Assembly: GCF_016287535.1 (NCBI RefSeq)
Contig: NZ_JAEFAJ010000009.1
Location: 18,409-82,408, forward strand
Source: Ruminococcus sp.
Lineage (GTDB): Bacteria > Bacillota > Clostridia > Oscillospirales > Ruminococcaceae
Direction of reading: 5' to 3'
Length of the DNA: 64,000 nucleotides
Made by a program: the position numbers and the translations under genes. Positions 16,047 through 24,588 of this stretch are shown piece by piece (position 1 is the first letter of the stretch; every line of letters starts with the position of its first letter). The notes beneath the pieces are model-generated. The model made no database searches. It had not been told where the DNA came from and saw nothing but the letters and a program-made list of their open reading frames with translations.

Positions 16047-16613
16047 ATGACCGACCAGCAGGTAAGGGAGCTCCTGAAAAGCTCTCCGCAGACAGCCCAC
16101 AGGCTTGTTTTCAACGAATACTACAGCTATGTCTATACGATAGTCTTCAATCGCCTGAGAAGCTGCGCTTCAAGGGAGGATATCGACGAATGCGTCAGCG
16201 ACGTTTTCTCGGATGTATTTATAAAATACAACTCGAACAGCGCATACAGCGGCGATATAAAGGGCTTTATAGCATTTATCGCCAAACGGCGCAGTATAGA
16301 TATGTTCCGCAGGCTGTGCTCAAAGAAAGCCGATACTCTGTCTATCGACGGTGACGAGGCTATGCAGCTCTCCTCTGACGAAAGAGTTGACGAGCTTGCC
16401 GAAAGAGCGGAAACAGGTCATGCTCTCCTTGACGCGGTAAGGTCCCTCGGTGAACCCGACAGCACGATAATAATACAGAAATACTACTACGGAAGGAATT
16501 CCGCGGATATAGCCGGTATGGTGGGTATGAAGCCTGCCGCGGTGCGGAAAAGGACAAGCCGCGCAATGGACAAGCTGAAAAAGCTGCTCACGGATATCGG
16601 CGAAGGAAGGTGA
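16047..16613 (+). CDS. ECF-type RNA polymerase sigma factor
   Basis: This 188-residue protein has region 2 (residues ~22-90; LVFNEYYSYVYTIVFNRL, DIDECVSDVFSDVF, GFIAFIAKRRSIDMFRR) and region 4 (about 130-180; IIQKYYYGRNSADIAGMVGMKPAAVRKRTSRAMDKL shown in outline), the standard ECF layout. ATG 16047 is chosen because GGAGG lies 6 nt before it; an upstream in-frame ATG (15996) has no ribosome site. The next gene starts 4 nt after the stop and encodes a one-TM protein that is probably its anti-sigma partner. Target genes are unknown; the lipoprotein at 18248 is a candidate by domain sharing. Confidence 0.9.
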   Translation: MTDQQVRELLKSSPQTAHRLVFNEYYSYVYTIVFNRLRSCASREDIDECVSDVFSDVFIKYNSNSAYSGDIKGFIAFIAKRRSIDMFRRLCSKKADTLSIDGDEAMQLSSDERVDELAERAETGHALLDAVRSLGEPDSTIIIQKYYYGRNSADIAGMVGMKPAAVRKRTSRAMDKLKKLLTDIGEGR

Positions 16614-16617
16614 TGTC

Positions 16618-18117
16618 ATGAATTTAAAAAAAGAGTTCGATGTACTTGAAGATACCGGGCAGAGCGTAATTGACAGACTGGCTTCGGAATTTCCTCCCGC
16701 TGATGAAAGTGAAAAGGAGAGAATATTCAGTATGAGCGAAGGAAAGTTCAATAAGCATTTCAGCGAGCTCCCTGAGGATGGTGAGAATACCGTCAGTGGC
16801 GTTGAAGTATATAAAAGACCGGTATGGCAGAGGATAGTCAGCACAGCCGCCGCGGCAGTCCTGATAGCAGGCGGCATTACAGGCGGAGCCTTTGCAATGA
16901 AGCGTTTCAGGAGCGCAGCCAATGTTGCGTCAGACGCCGGAGCGGAGGACACAGCTCAGCAGGATCAGAAAAAGATCGCACCATTCGGCGATTTTGCCGA
17001 GCTGGAATATCAGCTCTGCGATCTCAGTGATGAAGGCAGGCAGGATATAATCAACAGGATACAGAATGACACTTTGTCTCAGGTACTCATCGACGAAACA
17101 GAAGAAATAAAGAGCTATTTCGGGCTTGTGGGCGGAAAGGAAATAAGCGCCGACAAGCGCGAAAAGCTTGCGGAGTTCTTCAATAATTATGATTACAGCG
17201 ATTCTCAGTTTGAGTTTAACGATGAAGACGGGACCCCCTATATCGGCTCAATAGCAACTGTAACATTTGAGCCGCAGGACAGTTTGTCAGCTGTTGACGA
17301 TTCAAAAATTACTCCTGAATCCTTGTCAAAATACTCGTCATTCAAATTCTTTAACGAAGAAGAAAGTGACTGTAAATACTGCTTCTGCTGGCAGAGCGAC
17401 GATGAGGTAAGGTATCTGGGCTTTTACACTCTGAAAGACGGAACAGGTATAATTAATTACACCCATTTCCATTACGCGGAAAAATACGGACAGCTCGTTA
17501 TGACGGATGATAAAATATCAGTTGAGGGCTGGAAGGTAGACTATGACCTCTTCACATCAACTATTGAGGATATTCTTGCAGATGACACAGAAGAGACCGA
17601 GGAGACGACAGCTTATACTCCTGCATCGGACATAAGCTTTACCGACGAACGCTTCTTCACCGAGAATAACTGGGGATATTGTGTAGATGGACAGAATCAG
17701 GATTATACACAAATGGATATAGCCGCGATCTGCACACGCCCTGACGGCAGCGAAGGCATGAGCAACATGGCGGAGATACTGTACAACAACAGTCTCTCAG
17801 ATGAACAGGCTAAGGAAATAGCAGCTATCCTCAGTGAATGTGAATGGAGACGCTGCGAGGAATCAGACAAATATCCCATGGTACCGAATGAAAACAGTGT
17901 TCAGTTCACCGCTAAGACCACCGACAGTTATCTCTCTATGATAATTGCCTATAACGAGCAGCCGTTCGCAATGTTCAGCTCGGTAAGATTTACCGAAAGT
18001 AACGGCAAATACTATGAGTCATACTCAGGAGTGCCTTATGCTTTCCTGGAAGAAAGCCTTATCTATTTTTGCAGCGATCCTGATATAGTACAGAAAATAT
18101 CAGCTGTCCTTTCATAA
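16618..18117 (+). CDS. Membrane-anchored probable anti-sigma factor with paired extracellular repeat domains
   Basis: This 499-residue protein has a ~60-residue cytoplasmic N-terminus, one membrane segment (about 65-85, IVSTAAAAVLIAGGITGGAF) and a large extracellular part. It is 4 nt downstream of an ECF sigma gene, the typical place for its anti-sigma factor, though no zinc anti-sigma HxxxCxxC motif is present. Outside the membrane two related segments occur: DKREKLAEFFNNYDY near 177 and DEQAKEIAAILSECEW near 400. The second kind also occurs in the lipoprotein at 18248 (DEKRIRLAEFFNRCEW), so the three proteins look like one system. An acidic linker (DDTEETEETTAY) separates the halves. Function is inferred. 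Confidence 0.7.
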   Translation: MNLKKEFDVLEDTGQSVIDRLASEFPPADESEKERIFSMSEGKFNKHFSELPEDGENTVSGVEVYKRPVWQRIVSTAAAAVLIAGGITGGAFAMKRFRSAANVASDAGAEDTAQQDQKKIAPFGDFAELEYQLCDLSDEGRQDIINRIQNDTLSQVLIDETEEIKSYFGLVGGKEISADKREKLAEFFNNYDYSDSQFEFNDEDGTPYIGSIATVTFEPQDSLSAVDDSKITPESLSKYSSFKFFNEEESDCKYCFCWQSDDEVRYLGFYTLKDGTGIINYTHFHYAEKYGQLVMTDDKISVEGWKVDYDLFTSTIEDILADDTEETEETTAYTPASDISFTDERFFTENNWGYCVDGQNQDYTQMDIAAICTRPDGSEGMSNMAEILYNNSLSDEQAKEIAAILSECEWRRCEESDKYPMVPNENSVQFTAKTTDSYLSMIIAYNEQPFAMFSSVRFTESNGKYYESYSGVPYAFLEESLIYFCSDPDIVQKISAVLS

Positions 18118-18131
18118 TAATTAAACTTCTT

Positions 18132-18165
18132 GCCGCCTTTTTCACAAAAGGCGGCGTTCTTTGTT
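18132..18165 (+). terminator. Terminator of the ECF sigma operon
   Basis: GCCGCCTTTT and AAAAGGCGGC form a 10-bp stem with a 4-nt loop, followed by GTTCTTTGTT. Confidence 0.8.
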
Positions 18166-18178
18166 AACAAAATATACC

Positions 18179-18207
18179 TTGAATTTCAACATAATATATG
18201 ATATAAT
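18179..18207 (+). promoter_or_regulatory. Promoter of the lipoprotein gene
   Basis: TTGAAT (18179-18184), 17-nt spacer, TATAAT (18202-18207). Confidence 0.75.
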
Positions 18208-18247
18208 TACTTTACAATAATACACTATGTTGGGATGGTGAAGTAAT

Positions 18248-19507
18248 ATGAAAAAAATTACTGCTTTGCTCCTTGCTGTTTTTACAGCAGTTTTCTGCTG
18301 CTCATCCTGCAGCGGATCATCAAATAACGGTACAGAAGGCACTACTGAACCAGCTGCCTCGGATACCGGAAATGAAGAGGTTACTTCCGAGGATACTACC
18401 GCTGACGAGGAAACTACGGAAGAGCCTGAAGAAACTACAACTGCCGAAGCTACTACAACAGAAGCTTCCACAACAGAAACCGCAACGACTGAAGATACAA
18501 CTGATGAAACTCGCGATAATGCAGCTCCCTTCGGAGATTTCTATGACGCCGGATATAACGGTGATTATTCCTATGGCGGCAGCGAAAGCGAATTGCTCAC
18601 ATTCTCCGCAGGAAGTCAGAACTACAGCTTCAGCTACGGAAAGAATTACAGCGATGAAAAGCGTATCAGACTTGCTGAATTCTTCAACAGATGCGAATGG
18701 AAGCCGAAAAACGTGTCCGGAGATGTTCCGCCATGGCTCGCAAACGATCAGTTTATCCAGTTCATGGCAAAGAAAGGCGATGAGATAGACTTCATCTCGC
18801 TTAGAAAGGATACATCGAGCCTCACTTATATCCACTCAGCATATGAGTACGAGCCGTCAGGCAGCTCGAACACGATCAAGCTCATATCTCCTGAAATAAC
18901 AAACTATGCGATCGACTATAACTATATGGAGTCAAATATTTCCGATATCCTCGGTATGGGAATGGTCGTAAGCGAGGACGATTTCTCGATCCTTGATGAT
19001 TCAGAGCTTTATTTCAATATGTCGCCGTATTATCATCCTGAAAACATGACGCTTTATCCGGAGGACGCAGGCGATTCCTTCGGCTCATTCGAGATACCGA
19101 ACTATGGAGCGTTCAAGGTAGAAAAGAACACAGCAGGCGCTATAAATCTTCTGAATTCACGCAAATATACCAAGATAACGAATGAGAGCGAGATACCCTC
19201 ACAGAAGACAGGCGCAGATATTGCCAAGTGCTACAAGCTCGGCGGAAATCCAAAGATAACTGCAAAGAGCGACAGGACATATGACCATGTCATCATTATG
19301 TGCAACAGCACAAGAGGCTACTATATCATAAATATCGTCAGCGGAAGCGATACAGTGGTTTCATGTGCGAAATACAGGTTCCGTACTGAGGGCGACAGAA
19401 AGATCTGTATCAATATGGACGAAGTAAAGAGCGGCCATAATATCGAATGGTTCAGATGTAGCGGCGACCTTGCAGGCGATATAAGGAACGCTGTAGAAAA
19501 GAAGTAA
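18248..19507 (+). CDS. Thr/Glu-rich lipoprotein sharing a domain with the upstream anti-sigma protein
   Basis: This 419-residue protein has a lipoprotein-type signal (MKKITALLLAVFTAVFCCSS, lipid-attachment cysteine near 18-22), then an ~70-residue Thr/Glu/Ala-rich linker typical of surface proteins. The body holds one copy of the DEKxxxLAEFFNxCEW segment (about residue 138), also found in the 16618 protein, followed in both by a Phe-rich strand (FIQFMAKKGDE versus VQFTAKTTDS). The C-terminal ~200 residues are unassigned. It has its own promoter, so it could be a separately controlled output or ligand of the ECF/anti-sigma pair. No enzyme motif is visible. Confidence 0.75.
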   Translation: MKKITALLLAVFTAVFCCSSCSGSSNNGTEGTTEPAASDTGNEEVTSEDTTADEETTEEPEETTTAEATTTEASTTETATTEDTTDETRDNAAPFGDFYDAGYNGDYSYGGSESELLTFSAGSQNYSFSYGKNYSDEKRIRLAEFFNRCEWKPKNVSGDVPPWLANDQFIQFMAKKGDEIDFISLRKDTSSLTYIHSAYEYEPSGSSNTIKLISPEITNYAIDYNYMESNISDILGMGMVVSEDDFSILDDSELYFNMSPYYHPENMTLYPEDAGDSFGSFEIPNYGAFKVEKNTAGAINLLNSRKYTKITNESEIPSQKTGADIAKCYKLGGNPKITAKSDRTYDHVIIMCNSTRGYYIINIVSGSDTVVSCAKYRFRTEGDRKICINMDEVKSGHNIEWFRCSGDLAGDIRNAVEKK

Positions 19508-19515
19508 ATCAAAAG

Positions 19516-19549
19516 ACAAGCCGGTTTCCATTAAGGAAGCCGGCTTTTT
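19516..19549 (+). terminator. Terminator of the lipoprotein gene
   Basis: AAGCCGG-TTTCC stem with GGAA-CCGGCTT, followed by TTTT. Confidence 0.85.
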
Positions 19550-19589
19550 GAATTGTGCGGCAAAATAAAAGCGAAAGACGGAACAGACC

Positions 19590-19614
19590 AAAAAATCCGG
19601 GGCTTTCGCCCCGG
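19590..19614 (-). terminator. Terminator of the small TM protein gene
   Basis: CCGGGGC/GCCCCGG stem with a GAAA tetraloop on the minus strand, then ATTTTTT. Confidence 0.88.
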
Positions 19615-19640
19615 CACAGAACAGATATCAAGACCGCTTA

Positions 19641-19844
19641 CTACTGTCTGCTTGCACGTTCACGCTGCATCATGCGCTTCTGGCGCTCCTGCTCGGCAAG
19701 CTGCTTCTGACGTTCCTCTCCTCTTCTTATCTGCTCCTGATAATAAGTGGCGTCAGCCTGCTGTTTATGCCTGGTGGTAAAAAAGACTATTGCAGCAACT
19801 GCGACCAGCAAAACGACGCCCATGACAATAAAAACCGGGTCCAT
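19641..19844 (-). CDS. Small single-pass membrane protein with coiled-coil tail
   Basis: This 67-residue protein has one N-terminal membrane segment (residues ~4-23, VFIVMGVVLLVAVAAIVFF) and a strongly charged helical tail rich in Gln, Glu, Arg and Lys (QQADATYYQEQIRRGEERQ...). I recognise no family. Evidence that it is real: AAGGAGG ribosome site at good spacing and its own GC-rich terminator. It may act as a membrane-tethered adaptor, but that is a guess. Confidence 0.72.
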   Translation of the reverse strand: MDPVFIVMGVVLLVAVAAIVFFTTRHKQQADATYYQEQIRRGEERQKQLAEQERQKRMMQRERASRQ

Positions 19845-20124
19845 AGAATTTCCCTCCTTTTTCTGAAATTTTCAACATAAATTCTACTCTAATTTTATCA
19901 CATCGGACGGAATGGTTCAATTTATTTTTATTACAAAATTTGAAACTGTTAATTGTGCATTTGTAATAAAGTTTTTATATTTTAATAAATATTTGCCTAA
20001 TATGATAAAATACAGGCAAGAATACAGAAAAATATATTAACATAAAATTGCAAATAAAATGCTCAAATGTGTTTTCCTCCCTTTCGGAAATCATTCATCT
20101 TTATTGCATTCACATAAAATTAAC
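19845..20124. other. AT-rich intergenic region without recognisable gene
   Basis: About 280 nt of AT-rich sequence between divergent genes. I see no ORF, RNA gene or riboswitch. The ribosome site of the minus-strand gene lies at its left end, and the GGDEF promoter begins at its right end. Confidence 0.6.
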
Positions 20125-20153
20125 TGGACATTTATATAAATTTATGATATAAT
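20125..20153 (+). promoter_or_regulatory. Promoter of the first GGDEF gene
   Basis: TGGACA (20125-20130), 17-nt spacer, TATAAT (20148-20153), preceded by ACATAAAATTAACTGGACAT. Nearly the same segment stands before the second GGDEF gene. Confidence 0.75.
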
Positions 20154-20204
20154 ATAACAGGAGTAAAGGCGTGTTAAAAACTCGTCTATGGAAGGAGTCT
20201 TTTT

Positions 20205-21632
20205 ATGGATTTTCAAGCATTTGTAGATACATTCTCAAATATGACGTGTATAATCTCAATAGAAAAATTACCTAACGGTCATTACGGAAACATCCGTCTT
20301 GTTGCGGGAAACAGAGCTTATGTTGCTTCTATTGAAGATACCAAGAATAACATGATCGCAAATCAGATGGTCAGCAATAAGTTCATTCCCGACTCACCCT
20401 ATGAAAACTATATCCCGAAAGATCTCAATTTTGAGGACAAATGCTACCGCTGTGCCGTCCTGAAAAAGCCTTCTCATGAGTATATCCATCCCGACAGATA
20501 TTCATTCTGGCTGGATATGTATTTTATGCCCCTTGAATCTGATGAACCTAACAAGTTTTACTGCTCATATTCGCAGCAGGTAACCATAAAGGCTGATTCG
20601 GGAATGATGTCCAATCTTTCCGCAGAGACTTCTTCTGCTGTCCTTGAGACCTGTATCAAGCTCAGAGGAACAAAGAATTTCAAGAATACCATGGAAGAGG
20701 TAATAGATGACATCCGTTCTATCTGCGGCGCAAAGCTCAGCTGTATACTGCTTACAGACGAGCAGGAGCGCAGATGCTCAGTGCTCTGTCAGTCTTCCGC
20801 TCCGGAGGTACACGTTATACCTATGGAAGATTATATCGAAAAATGCTTCGATAACTTCTATGATATAGTAGAAACCTGGAAGGGGACCATCGCGGGAAGT
20901 ACCTGCCTCATCATCAAGGATAAGTATGATATGGGCGTACTGCAGGAGCGCAATCCTGTATGGTTCGAGTCGATGCAGGGAGCGGACATAGACAGCCTCG
21001 TATTGTTCCCGCTGGAGTATAATGATATACTTCTCGGTTATATATGGGCAATAAACTTTGATGTCAACAATACCATGAAGATCAAGGAGATACTTGAGAT
21101 AACCTCCTTCTTCCTCGCTTCCGAGATATCGAACTATCAGCTCTTCAACAAGCTTGAGATAATGAGCTCGGTAGATCAGCTCACCGGCACCTATAACCGT
21201 AACGCCATGAATAACCGTATCATACGCTTCGTTTCCGAGCAGGATCCCAAGCCGAACTGCTACAGTGTTGTATTTGCCGATCTCAACGGTCTGAAGCAGG
21301 CAAACGATAACAACGGACATATCGCAGGTGATACTCTGCTGAAAAACGCAGCTCTGAAGCTCATGGAGGTATTCCCTGAATGTGAGATATACCGCGCAGG
21401 CGGAGACGAATTCATGATAATCGCTGTCGATATGCCTGAACAGCTCATCACAGACCGCGTGGAAAGGCTGAGAAAGGAATCGGAAGATCCGGACAGTATC
21501 AGCTTCGCCCTCGGAACATTCTTCGATGACAAGGGAGAGGATATCCGTGTAGCAATGCGTACCGCAGATGAAAGAATGTATGCGGACAAGGAGCGTTACT
21601 ATGCTAAATTCCCCGAACGCAAGCGCAAATAA
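20205..21632 (+). CDS. Diguanylate cyclase with Cys-containing N-terminal sensor and GAF-like region
   Basis: This 475-residue soluble protein makes cyclic di-GMP from GTP. The C-terminal GGDEF domain (residues ~310-470) has FADLNGLKQANDNNGH and an intact GGDEF active site (YRAGGDEFMII). The RxxD inhibitory site expected 5 residues before GGDEF is missing (FPEC there), so product inhibition by the I-site is unlikely. The N-terminal ~125 residues hold CYRCAVLKKP and further conserved Cys/Tyr residues, and residues ~140-300 look GAF-like. No membrane segment is seen. A paralog with the same layout and promoter follows 187 nt downstream. Confidence 0.88.
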   Translation: MDFQAFVDTFSNMTCIISIEKLPNGHYGNIRLVAGNRAYVASIEDTKNNMIANQMVSNKFIPDSPYENYIPKDLNFEDKCYRCAVLKKPSHEYIHPDRYSFWLDMYFMPLESDEPNKFYCSYSQQVTIKADSGMMSNLSAETSSAVLETCIKLRGTKNFKNTMEEVIDDIRSICGAKLSCILLTDEQERRCSVLCQSSAPEVHVIPMEDYIEKCFDNFYDIVETWKGTIAGSTCLIIKDKYDMGVLQERNPVWFESMQGADIDSLVLFPLEYNDILLGYIWAINFDVNNTMKIKEILEITSFFLASEISNYQLFNKLEIMSSVDQLTGTYNRNAMNNRIIRFVSEQDPKPNCYSVVFADLNGLKQANDNNGHIAGDTLLKNAALKLMEVFPECEIYRAGGDEFMIIAVDMPEQLITDRVERLRKESEDPDSISFALGTFFDDKGEDIRVAMRTADERMYADKERYYAKFPERKRK

Positions 21633-21648
21633 ATAAAATATATTATTT

Positions 21649-21678
21649 AAGCTCCCTCACAGACGAGGGAGCTTCTTG
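21649..21678 (+). terminator. Terminator between the GGDEF paralogs
   Basis: AAGCTCCCTC and GAGGGAGCTT form a 10-bp stem with a 6-nt loop. The T-tract is short (CTT). Confidence 0.65.
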
Positions 21679-21699
21679 CATTATTAACATAAAATTCAC

Positions 21700-21728
21700 T
21701 GGACATCGCAAAAATTATATGATATAAT
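21700..21728 (+). promoter_or_regulatory. Promoter of the second GGDEF gene
   Basis: TGGACA (21700-21705), 17-nt spacer, TATAAT (21723-21728). Identical layout to the promoter at 20125, including flanking ACATAAAATT and ATGATATAATATAA. Confidence 0.75.
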
Positions 21729-21818
21729 ATAAATGCAGAAATAATATGCCATATTTCAGTATGTGCCGTTCCGGTACATCTCTTCTGCGTTAATTCACTA
21801 TGGCTGAAAGGAGTTGCC

Positions 21819-23234
21819 ATGAACTATCAGGATTTTGTAAACGGCTTTGAACTTACCACTTGCATTATCTCCGTAGAAAAGTTCCCTAACGGCGGTTATG
21901 GAAATATACGTATCGTTGCAGGTAACAAGCCATATATCGACTCTATAGAGAATCCCTTCAACGGCGCTTCTGCTCATATGCTCAACAATAAATTTGTTCC
22001 GAATTCTCCTTATGAAAAGTATATCCCAAAGGATCTGAATTTTGAGCAGACCTGCTACCGCTGCGCTTTTGAAAAAAAGCCTATTCATACCTACCTCAGA
22101 CCGGAACGCTTTGCCTGCTGGCTCAATCAGTACATCATGCCGGTGGAGTCAGACGATCCCAATATAGGCTACTGTTCATATACTCTGGATATAACTATGG
22201 AAGCGGACACCGAGATAATGACACACGTTTCCGCGTCAACTGCTTCAAGCGTACTTGAGACCTGTATAAAGCTCCGCGGAAGCAATGATTTTAAACAGGC
22301 TATAAATGACGTTATTAAAGATATCTGCAAGCTCAGCGGCGCTCAGAAATGTGCATTGCTGCTCACCGATTTCAAGGAAGGCACCTGTTCGGTGCTTGCG
22401 GAATCCACTCCTGACGACGCAAGAAACTCTATAGACAATTATGAATCGGACAAATCTTTCTTTGAAGTAGTAAAAACATGGAACGATACTATCGCCGGCA
22501 GCAACTGTCTTATTCTTCAGGACAGTCAGGATATGGATATACTCAAATCACGCAATCCGCTGTGGCATCAGTCGCTCGCAGACGCAGACGTTACAAGTCT
22601 CGTGCTTTTCCCGCTGAATTATAACGGCGAAACACTCGGATATATCTGGGCGATCAATTTCGACGAGTCAAAAGCCTCAAAAATAAAGGAAACTCTTGAA
22701 CTCACCACATATTTCATCGCGTCTGAGATAGCCAACTATCAGCTCCTGAAACGTCTGGAGATAATGAGCTCCATAGACCTGCTGACAGGTATATATAACC
22801 GTAACGCTATGAACAACAGGGTAGACAGGTATATTGCAGGTACAGACCCTATGCCGAGGTCATACAGTGTTGTTTTCGCCGACCTGAACGGTCTGAAGAT
22901 AATGAACGATACGGAAGGTCACGGAGCAGGCGACAGGCTCCTGAAAAATGCGGCTTCAAAGCTCAGTGAGATGTTCTACGACAGTGATATCTACCGTGCA
23001 GGCGGCGACGAATTCATGATTATCGCCGTTAATGTACCGGAGGACGTCATAGAGGAACGTATTGAAAAGCTCAGAAAGGATTCGGAAGATCCTGACAATA
23101 TCAGCTTTGCCATAGGCGGCTATTATGATGACAAGGGCGGCGATATACGTTTTGCGATGCGTACTGCCGATGAAAGAATGTACGCCGACAAGGACCGCTA
23201 TTACAGTAAATTCCCGGAGCGTAAACGCAAGTGA
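21819..23234 (+). CDS. Diguanylate cyclase, paralog of the upstream gene
   Basis: This 471-residue protein has the same order as its neighbour: N-terminal sensor with CYRCAFEKKP, GAF-like middle, and a C-terminal GGDEF domain (FADLNGLKIMNDTEGH, YRAGGDEFMII) lacking the RxxD I-site (FYDS at that place). Similarity runs end to end, with the last ~150 residues best conserved. Differences concentrate in the middle region, suggesting the two answer different ligands. Both promoters are copied too, so the duplication included the control region. GGAG ribosome site 6-7 nt before the ATG. Confidence 0.88.
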   Translation: MNYQDFVNGFELTTCIISVEKFPNGGYGNIRIVAGNKPYIDSIENPFNGASAHMLNNKFVPNSPYEKYIPKDLNFEQTCYRCAFEKKPIHTYLRPERFACWLNQYIMPVESDDPNIGYCSYTLDITMEADTEIMTHVSASTASSVLETCIKLRGSNDFKQAINDVIKDICKLSGAQKCALLLTDFKEGTCSVLAESTPDDARNSIDNYESDKSFFEVVKTWNDTIAGSNCLILQDSQDMDILKSRNPLWHQSLADADVTSLVLFPLNYNGETLGYIWAINFDESKASKIKETLELTTYFIASEIANYQLLKRLEIMSSIDLLTGIYNRNAMNNRVDRYIAGTDPMPRSYSVVFADLNGLKIMNDTEGHGAGDRLLKNAASKLSEMFYDSDIYRAGGDEFMIIAVNVPEDVIEERIEKLRKDSEDPDNISFAIGGYYDDKGGDIRFAMRTADERMYADKDRYYSKFPERKRK

Positions 23235-23320
23235 CGTTCAGCCACCTTCGCAAAGTCAGCTTTTTATGTATCGTATAATAAAAGAGCCGGTGTACATGAC
23301 GGATATCCATACAGAAGTTT

Positions 23321-23362
23321 TGCCCCGAAGCGTTTTAATGCACTTCGGGGCATCGTATTTTT
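23321..23362 (+). terminator. Terminator of the second GGDEF gene
   Basis: TGCCCCGAAG and CTTCGGGGCA form a 10-bp stem with a 12-nt loop, followed by TCGTATTTTT. Confidence 0.8.
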
Positions 23363-23376
23363 CCTGTTCAGTTAAA

Positions 23377-23859
23377 TCAGAAGTTATTACGGCTATCAAT
23401 GATGTATTTCATGTCATGATATTTTGAAACGACATCTTCAAAGCCCAACGATCTGTAAAGGGGATATCCTGCGTCTGTCGCTTTCAGTTCCACATAGTCC
23501 AGACTATGATCCTGGGCTTCTGCAAGAAGTAATTTCATAAGCTCTCCCGCGATCCCTCGTTTCCGGAACTGCGGCTTGGTATATACATTCAGAACCGCAC
23601 CTGTTTTCCCGTTGATAAAAGTAGGATTGGAAGGCTTTTCTGATATATATAGAAAGCAGCAGCCTGCAATGGTATTTTCATTTCTGCATACAAATGCAAA
23701 CAGATCATGATCGAGGTGCTTTTGAAAATAGTCAGGGAGCTTATCCGCGATCAATGCTGTTTTGTCCTGTGGTATCTCACCGTAATCCTCTGATAAATAA
23801 GCGATTCTTAACGCAACTAAATCTGCTATATCCTCTGTATTTGCTTTTTCAAATATCAT
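23377..23859 (-). CDS. GNAT-family N-acetyltransferase
   Basis: This 160-residue enzyme has the GNAT fold: motif B-like start (ANTEDIADLVALRI), central strand IAGCCFLYISE, the acetyl-CoA-binding motif A in PQFRKRGIAGELMKLLL (about residue 95-115) and a C-terminal YPLYRSLGFEDV segment (about 130-142). The acceptor cannot be told from sequence; similar small enzymes acetylate amines, peptides or antibiotics. It has its own promoter and a modest AGAGGTG ribosome site. Confidence 0.88.
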   Translation of the reverse strand: MIFEKANTEDIADLVALRIAYLSEDYGEIPQDKTALIADKLPDYFQKHLDHDLFAFVCRNENTIAGCCFLYISEKPSNPTFINGKTGAVLNVYTKPQFRKRGIAGELMKLLLAEAQDHSLDYVELKATDAGYPLYRSLGFEDVVSKYHDMKYIIDSRNNF

Positions 23860-23899
23860 AATACACCTCTAAATTCTGATTTGGTTTATGTTAGTAATG

Positions 23900-23928
23900 A
23901 TTTTAGCACAACACCGCTGCATTGTCAA
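23900..23928 (-). promoter_or_regulatory. Promoter of the GNAT gene
   Basis: TTGACA (23923-23928), 17-nt spacer, TAAAAT (23900-23905) on the minus strand. It overlaps the terminator of the flavodoxin gene region closely. Confidence 0.78.
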
Positions 23929-23929
23929 T

Positions 23930-23976
23930 ATAAAAGCCATAGTACCTCTGACGATAGATCAGAAATACTATGGCTT
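23930..23976 (-). terminator. Terminator of the metY-flavodoxin unit
   Basis: AAGCCATAGTA and TACTATGGCTT with inner TCTGA/TCAGA pairs; T-rich tail on the minus strand. Confidence 0.78.
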
Positions 23977-24021
23977 AATATTTTTATTTAAGTAATGTCC
24001 TTAATTCGCCGGCTTTTGATT

Positions 24022-24552
24022 TTATCCGTTTATATATGCCACTATGGGCTTGATGTATTTGGGATCTGTGCTGTCAAAGGAGTGGGAGATATATTCAGCC
24101 CTTTCGGTCTCCTCTTTAGTATTGCCTTTCTTGTTTTTGAGCATTGCCACGTATGCCTTCATCAGCATTCTTGTGCCAAGTGACATTTTTTCATATGCAA
24201 ATCCGCCCTCGCAGTAAAATGCCTTTGCGTACTTTTTCTGCTCGGCGGTAAGAGATCTGTCCAAAAGTGCCTGTACGCCGGAATAACCCGCCGGACTTGA
24301 ACCCACTCCGAATATAGCGAGCTTCTTGTTCTTCCATGCAGCGATGTGCTTGGTGAACCAGTCAGCCTTGTGTATTTTTTCAACTGATACCCAGCCGCCG
24401 TAGATCACGGCGTCGTACTGATCAAAGAAGCTGTCGTCCTTCTTGAAAGCTTCCTTTATTGTCATTGTGTCTGCGTTGAGTTCTTTTGCGAGCCATTCGG
24501 CATATTTCTGAGTGAAACCTGTTTGTGAAGAATATACTACGATCGTTTTCAT
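24022..24552 (-). CDS. Flavodoxin-domain protein
   Basis: This 176-residue protein begins with the FMN-phosphate loop VYSSQTGFTQKYAEW (residues 5-19), then YDAVIYGGWVSVEKIH (about 46) and LAIFGVGSSPAGYSG (about 78), all typical of the flavodoxin/protoporphyrinogen-oxidase-like fold. It should bind FMN and carry electrons. It lies 36 nt after metY on the same strand and probably shares its transcript; the partner redox enzyme is not evident. The gene ends near a strong terminator. Confidence 0.85.
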   Translation of the reverse strand: MKTIVVYSSQTGFTQKYAEWLAKELNADTMTIKEAFKKDDSFFDQYDAVIYGGWVSVEKIHKADWFTKHIAAWKNKKLAIFGVGSSPAGYSGVQALLDRSLTAEQKKYAKAFYCEGGFAYEKMSLGTRMLMKAYVAMLKNKKGNTKEETERAEYISHSFDSTDPKYIKPIVAYING

Positions 24553-24588
24553 AATTGATACCTCAGTTTGTAAAGTTGTTTAGTGTAT

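Noticed and set aside
15836..16114. 92-codon minus-strand ORF opposite the ECF sigma start
   Set aside because: It covers two mapped promoters and the ribosome site of the sigma gene; no ribosome site of its own.
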